Virus record (IMG/VR): IMGVR_UViG_3300025840_000158
Span: 1-30,971 of that record
Reading direction: 5' to 3' (one strand)
From: a virus
Length of the DNA: 30,971 bases
Under the pieces are notes generated by a model, which saw only the letters and a list, made by a program, of their open reading frames with translations, did not search any database and was not told where the DNA came from. Every line of letters begins with the position of its first letter. The first letter of the stretch is position 1. Shown here piece after piece: positions 28,669-30,971 of the stretch. The position numbers were made by a program, and so were the translations under genes.

Positions 28669-29318
28669 TTTTCTTGTTCCTTTCCATTGATCGCTTTTCT
28701 CAGCATGCGGGTGAGGCGGCGGTTCTGCTTCGCGAGTGCGGCATCCCATGCGGCATCCCGTTCGGCAGCCCGTGAGGCATCACGTGAGGCAGCCTGTGCG
28801 GCATCCCATGAGGCATTCCATGCGGCATCCCACGCGCCGGTACACCGTTCGGCAGCCCCTACGGCAGCCCGTGCGGCATCCCGTTCGGCAGCCCCTACGG
28901 CATCCCGTTCGGCAGCCCCTACGGCATCCCATGCGGCATCCCGGATGCTTTCATCGCCGGTTTTCAAATACTGAACGACGATTTCCGGCGCATCCCACAG
29001 GTGGACGACGTCGAGCGCGCACATGCGGGCGAATTTCCGCAGTGTGTCGGAAACGTCGATTCCGCCCGAGATGTAGGTGCGTTCGGAACAGGCCAGTTTG
29101 TCATTCTCCTGAACGACGGTTCCGCCGCATTCCACCCGCCAGACGATGTTTCCGGGCGCATACGAAAGCGCGTCGATGGCGCGCACGCTGGCGTGCAGGC
29201 CGTTCTCGCAAGGGACGACTTCGCCCTTGATTTTGTGCGTCTTACCGAGCGCAACTCGTCGCATGTCGCCGTGCGGAAGCGTGTTCCCTTCGGAAAACCA
29301 CCATGCGGTAACTGTCAT
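28665..29318 (-). CDS. DUF7666-like protein with Ala-rich repeats
   Basis: These 217 residues have an N-terminal domain (1-115: MTVTAWWFSEGNTLPHGDM..., KIKGEVVPCENGLHASVRAIDALSYAPGNIVWRVEC, NDKLACSERTYI) that resembles the DUF7666 family, with a strand-rich fold and a C-E-x-G-L-H-A motif. From about 125 to 195 it is a low-complexity series of D-A-A-W-D-A or R-D-A-A/A-V-G-A-A-E units, encoded by tandem DNA repeats. A charged C-terminus follows. AGAGGG lies in front of the ATG. Function unknown; the repeats may form a helical rod. Confidence 0.72.
   Translation of the reverse strand: MTVTAWWFSEGNTLPHGDMRRVALGKTHKIKGEVVPCENGLHASVRAIDALSYAPGNIVWRVECGGTVVQENDKLACSERTYISGGIDVSDTLRKFARMCALDVVHLWDAPEIVVQYLKTGDESIRDAAWDAVGAAERDAVGAAERDAARAAVGAAERCTGAWDAAWNASWDAAQAASRDASRAAERDAAWDAALAKQNRRLTRMLRKAINGKEQEK
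28734..28946. repeat. Tandem repeats inside the Ala-rich coding region
   Basis: Multiples of a 15-base unit of the form CGGCATCCC(A/G)TxCGGCAGCCC are repeated about 14 times, with a 30-base double unit perfectly repeated near 28874-28930. All changes keep frame. Copy number probably varies between isolates, because such short identical units invite slippage. Confidence 0.75.
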
Positions 29319-29383
29319 CTCATTCCCTCTTCACTTCCTGTCCTTGTGGGTTAGCAGTTCTTGCTACCGATGCGCGAGGGCTT

Positions 29384-29611
29384 TCATGATCCTTTCCTGC
29401 GCCGTGGCTTCCAGATCAGCTCCCAGCGGTTCTCGCCTTTTTCCCCTACGCGGCGGTGCACGAGCCAAATTTTGTCGTTCAAGGCATCGGCGACGTAGCC
29501 TTTCAGGACTTTGTTGCGATGGAACTCTGAGCGGTTTTGGTCATCGGACGTGAGAACCCACATGTGAAGGGTTTCTGGGGATCGTTTAGCAATAACTTTC
29601 CACGGCTTCAT
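29384..29611 (-). CDS. Small basic protein, unknown
   Basis: These 75 residues start MKPWKVIAKRSPETLHMWVL and end RWELIWKPRRRKGS. The repeated strand-like hydrophobics (WKVIAK, KIWLVHRR, RWELIWK) suggest a small beta domain with a basic tail. The leader has only a weak AGAG. It lies between the zinc mini-protein and the Ala-repeat gene. No function can be assigned. Confidence 0.6.
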   Translation of the reverse strand: MKPWKVIAKRSPETLHMWVLTSDDQNRSEFHRNKVLKGYVADALNDKIWLVHRRVGEKGENRWELIWKPRRRKGS

Positions 29612-29615
29612 TTAA

Positions 29616-29783
29616 TTACTCTTCTTCATATTTGATTTCGATTTCTCCGGCTCCGTCGCAGACGTAACAATCGCCCCATTCTGAGTCAATGAAACCACCG
29701 TTATTCCAATCGACGACGGGCTTGTCGTATTCGAGACGACCGGTTCCCCCGCACTCGGGGCATTCTTTATACTCCGGCTGCAT
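29616..29783 (-). CDS. DnaJ-like two-CxxC zinc mini-protein
   Basis: These 55 residues read MQPEYKECPECGGTGRLEYD, then a linker, and DCYVCDGAGEIEIKYEEE. They contain two CxxCxGxG-like knuckles (CPECGGTG at 8-15 and CYVCDGAG at 39-46), as in the zinc domain of DnaJ chaperones, which would form one zinc site. The gene is too short for the usual domain and has no J domain. An AGGGG is 5 bases before the ATG. Such mini-proteins are common in phages and may bind zinc and other proteins, role unknown. Confidence 0.75.
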   Translation of the reverse strand: MQPEYKECPECGGTGRLEYDKPVVDWNNGGFIDSEWGDCYVCDGAGEIEIKYEEE

Positions 29784-29791
29784 AGCGGCCC

Positions 29792-30238
29792 CTATTTCTT
29801 TATCGAAAAATATGGTGGTTTGAACTTTGGCACGGGGGCCGTGGGCCGCGGTTTATCCACGTAGAATATATGAGAACCAAATGTGGCGACAGGTGTCATA
29901 TTCTTTGCCCATTTCGGTTTAACCGAGGTCGAGTGGTAATGGGTGGCGTTGTGGCCGACGCGAACGCCGCTGAGTGCCATTTCTGCGATATCGCGGGCCG
30001 TGGACCACGCTTCGATTTCTTTGGGCCTTTCGGGCTTGCCGTCGCACCAGAATGAGAACTGGCAGTCCCAGCGCCGTGGGCCGCGGTCCTCCTTTACAAC
30101 GTCGCAGACATTGTTGGGGAACACGGGGCTCACGACGCGGTTGACCACGACCTCGGCCACGGCGAGCTGTGCTACGACGGGCTCTCCGCGAGCTTCGTAG
30201 TAGACCGCCATGGCGAGGCACGTGATCGCGGTTATCAT
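29792..30238 (-). CDS. Cell-wall hydrolase, SleB-like
   Basis: These 148 residues match the SleB/CwlJ-type lytic transglycosylase domain (Hydrolase_2). The motif AMAVYYEARGEPVVAQLAVAEVVVNRV contains the expected catalytic Glu (E15). Then come VCDVV, CQFSFWCDGKP (60-69), ATHYHSTSVKPKWA and FGSHIFY. The ATG at 30238 overlaps the TGA of the upstream gene. A TTG start 18 bases earlier is possible but unlikely. No signal peptide is visible. It could degrade peptidoglycan at late lysis or entry. It lies about 15 kb from the M15 endolysin, so the phage has two unlinked wall hydrolases. Confidence 0.88.
   Translation of the reverse strand: MITAITCLAMAVYYEARGEPVVAQLAVAEVVVNRVVSPVFPNNVCDVVKEDRGPRRWDCQFSFWCDGKPERPKEIEAWSTARDIAEMALSGVRVGHNATHYHSTSVKPKWAKNMTPVATFGSHIFYVDKPRPTAPVPKFKPPYFSIKK
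29839..29851 (-). repeat. GC 13-mer, copy 2 of 4
   Basis: CCGTGGGCCGCGG inside the SleB-like gene, near its 3' end. It is read in a different frame from the other copies, encoding PRPT, which argues that the DNA rather than the peptide is repeated. Confidence 0.6.
30074..30086 (-). repeat. GC 13-mer, copy 3 of 4
   Basis: CCGTGGGCCGCGG again inside the SleB-like gene, encoding RGPR in the segment between its VCDVV and CQFSFW motifs. Confidence 0.6.
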
Positions 30239-30666
30239 CAATGACCGATACCCCAAAGGATACCGCAGATGGCTCCGACGATAGCAGCAGTGACGAACAT
30301 GTGATTTATCCTCCGTTTAGGTTGTGTGTCTTCTTGGTAGTATTCAGCATCAGGTACTGTTGGGTCAATATGGGAATTTCTACCAGACTTCATGGCTTCC
30401 TCTTCCAGCTTTTGGTAGTACACCTGTTCCTTGATTTTCCAGTTCATGATCTCATCCGTGCTCCATCTGTTCACGATCCGTGGGCCGCGGACATGCGGGC
30501 TTTTGACCTTACGTGGGGCGGGGAATGTCCCTTTCTCCACGCGCCGGTACACCGTATTACGTGAGATACCGGCTGCGGCGGCCGTTTCATTGATGTTGAG
30601 TAGTTTTTTCGGAAACAAGACGGTCAGGTTGTCTGCCATTTGTTTTAGGTTTTGCTCCTTCGTCAT
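30238..30666 (-). CDS. HTH protein with C-terminal membrane helix
   Basis: These 142 residues have an AlpA/excisionase-like HTH at about 24-52 (NINETAAAAGISRNTVYRRVEKGTFP), then a basic patch (KVKSPHVRGPRIVNRWSTDEI) and a charged linker. The last 21 residues (HMFVTAAIVGAICGILWGIGH) form a hydrophobic helix long enough to cross a membrane. The combination suggests a membrane-tethered DNA-binding protein. It overlaps both neighbours by a few bases, so it is co-expressed with the wall hydrolase. Without data, a role as regulator or DNA anchor remains inference. Confidence 0.75.
   Translation of the reverse strand: MTKEQNLKQMADNLTVLFPKKLLNINETAAAAGISRNTVYRRVEKGTFPAPRKVKSPHVRGPRIVNRWSTDEIMNWKIKEQVYYQKLEEEAMKSGRNSHIDPTVPDAEYYQEDTQPKRRINHMFVTAAIVGAICGILWGIGH
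30478..30490 (-). repeat. GC 13-mer, copy 4 of 4
   Basis: CCGTGGGCCGCGG in the HTH-membrane gene, encoding RGPR in the basic patch after the HTH. Confidence 0.6.
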
Positions 30667-30971
30667 TTGTTTTCTCCGTCTGGTTGGTTAAATAAGTGTT
30701 CTAGTCCCGGAAGGTATGCGGTCTCCGGTTTCAACGCGAGAGTATTAAACTGCAAGCGTTCGGGTGGGGGCGCTAAGAAACCTCCCGGACCAATTTCTTC
30801 TGCGCCATATCCGGTATTCTGGAAAAGGTCGGCACAGTTTTCGGCGTCCTCGCGGGTCAGGCAGGGGCCAGCGTAGATCAGGTTGTCGAACCATGACTTA
30901 CGGTCTGAAGCTTCGTCTCCCTCTCGGGCGACGGCAAACCACCAGTCGTCGTTTGAATCTTGGTATATGAA
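30663..30971 (-). CDS. Partial unknown protein, cut by window end
   Basis: The frame is open at the window edge and ends at 30663, with 102 residues visible. It reads FIYQDSNDDWWFAVAREGDE, later DRKSWFDNLIYAGPCLTREDAENCADLFQNTGYG and a Pro-rich tail. The start lies beyond the window. The ATG of the following gene overlaps its stop by ATGA. Two Cys and several Trp residues are present, no motif is recognised. Confidence 0.7.
   Translation of the reverse strand, partial: FIYQDSNDDWWFAVAREGDEASDRKSWFDNLIYAGPCLTREDAENCADLFQNTGYGAEEIGPGGFLAPPPERLQFNTLALKPETAYLPGLEHLFNQPDGENK

Noticed and set aside
29853-29861. DnaA-box-like TTATCCACG
   Set aside because: Single 8 of 9 match inside the SleB-like gene, no second box nearby.
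1-30971. tRNA genes, CRISPR arrays, insertion sequences, integrase
   Set aside because: No cloverleaf with a TTC-loop, no spaced direct repeats of CRISPR type and no transposase or integrase motifs were found on reading; a dedicated scan was not possible.

Overview
The window looks like part of a tailed double-stranded DNA phage genome. It is gene-dense: about 46 non-shadow genes, all on the minus strand, mostly abutting or overlapping by 1 to 8 bases. Transcription therefore runs from the right end (30971) to the left end (1), and both ends cut through genes. Many proteins resemble those of uncultured marine phages (sequence resemblance from memory, no search run). The neck genes (an SU10-type adaptor and partners), a large 813-residue portal and the absence of a tape-measure gene between neck and fibre favour a short-tailed (podovirus-like) particle. 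The host is unknown; a Gram-negative, perhaps alphaproteobacterial, marine host is an inference.

In order of transcription: (1) 30971-27729, early/regulatory genes: a partial gene, a HTH protein with a C-terminal membrane helix, a SleB-type cell-wall hydrolase, a DnaJ-like two-CxxC mini-protein, a protein with Ala/Trp/Asp-rich repeats, a small HTH protein, and a stand-alone DnaA domain IV protein. (2) 27728-27439, a non-coding stretch with repeated GGTAAC sites and an A/T tract, a candidate replication origin or control region. (3) 27438-22783, the small terminase, an overlapping VRR-NUC-like nuclease, then small accessory genes (pentapeptide-repeat, DUF932, DUF7227-like and unknown proteins) separated by strong GC hairpins. 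(4) 22782-22425, a very GC-rich non-coding stretch followed by a perfect 16-bp chromosomal-type parS palindrome just ahead of terL.

(5) 22424-16772, packaging: terL, a 433-residue unknown protein, the portal and two tiny basic proteins. (6) 16718-14607, lysis and neighbours: small membrane proteins, a 3-TM holin, a PD-(D/E)XK nuclease, an M15 endolysin and a conserved small gene. (7) 14614-11172, capsid: a GroES-like co-chaperonin, scaffold-like protein, two structural proteins and the HK97-fold major capsid protein, closed by a UUCG-loop terminator. (8) 11027-1: virion surface proteins, a run of tiny Lys/Arg/Gly-rich proteins, neck/adaptor proteins, an 11-residue-repeat protein, the 1254-residue tail fibre and three small downstream genes.

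The most unusual features are the exact parS site without any ParA or ParB gene in the window, the DnaA domain IV gene flanked by GGTAAC repeats, the separation of terS from terL by about 4.3 kb of accessory genes, and recurring hairpin-plus-RBS leader cassettes. No integrase, tRNA, CRISPR array or insertion sequence was seen.
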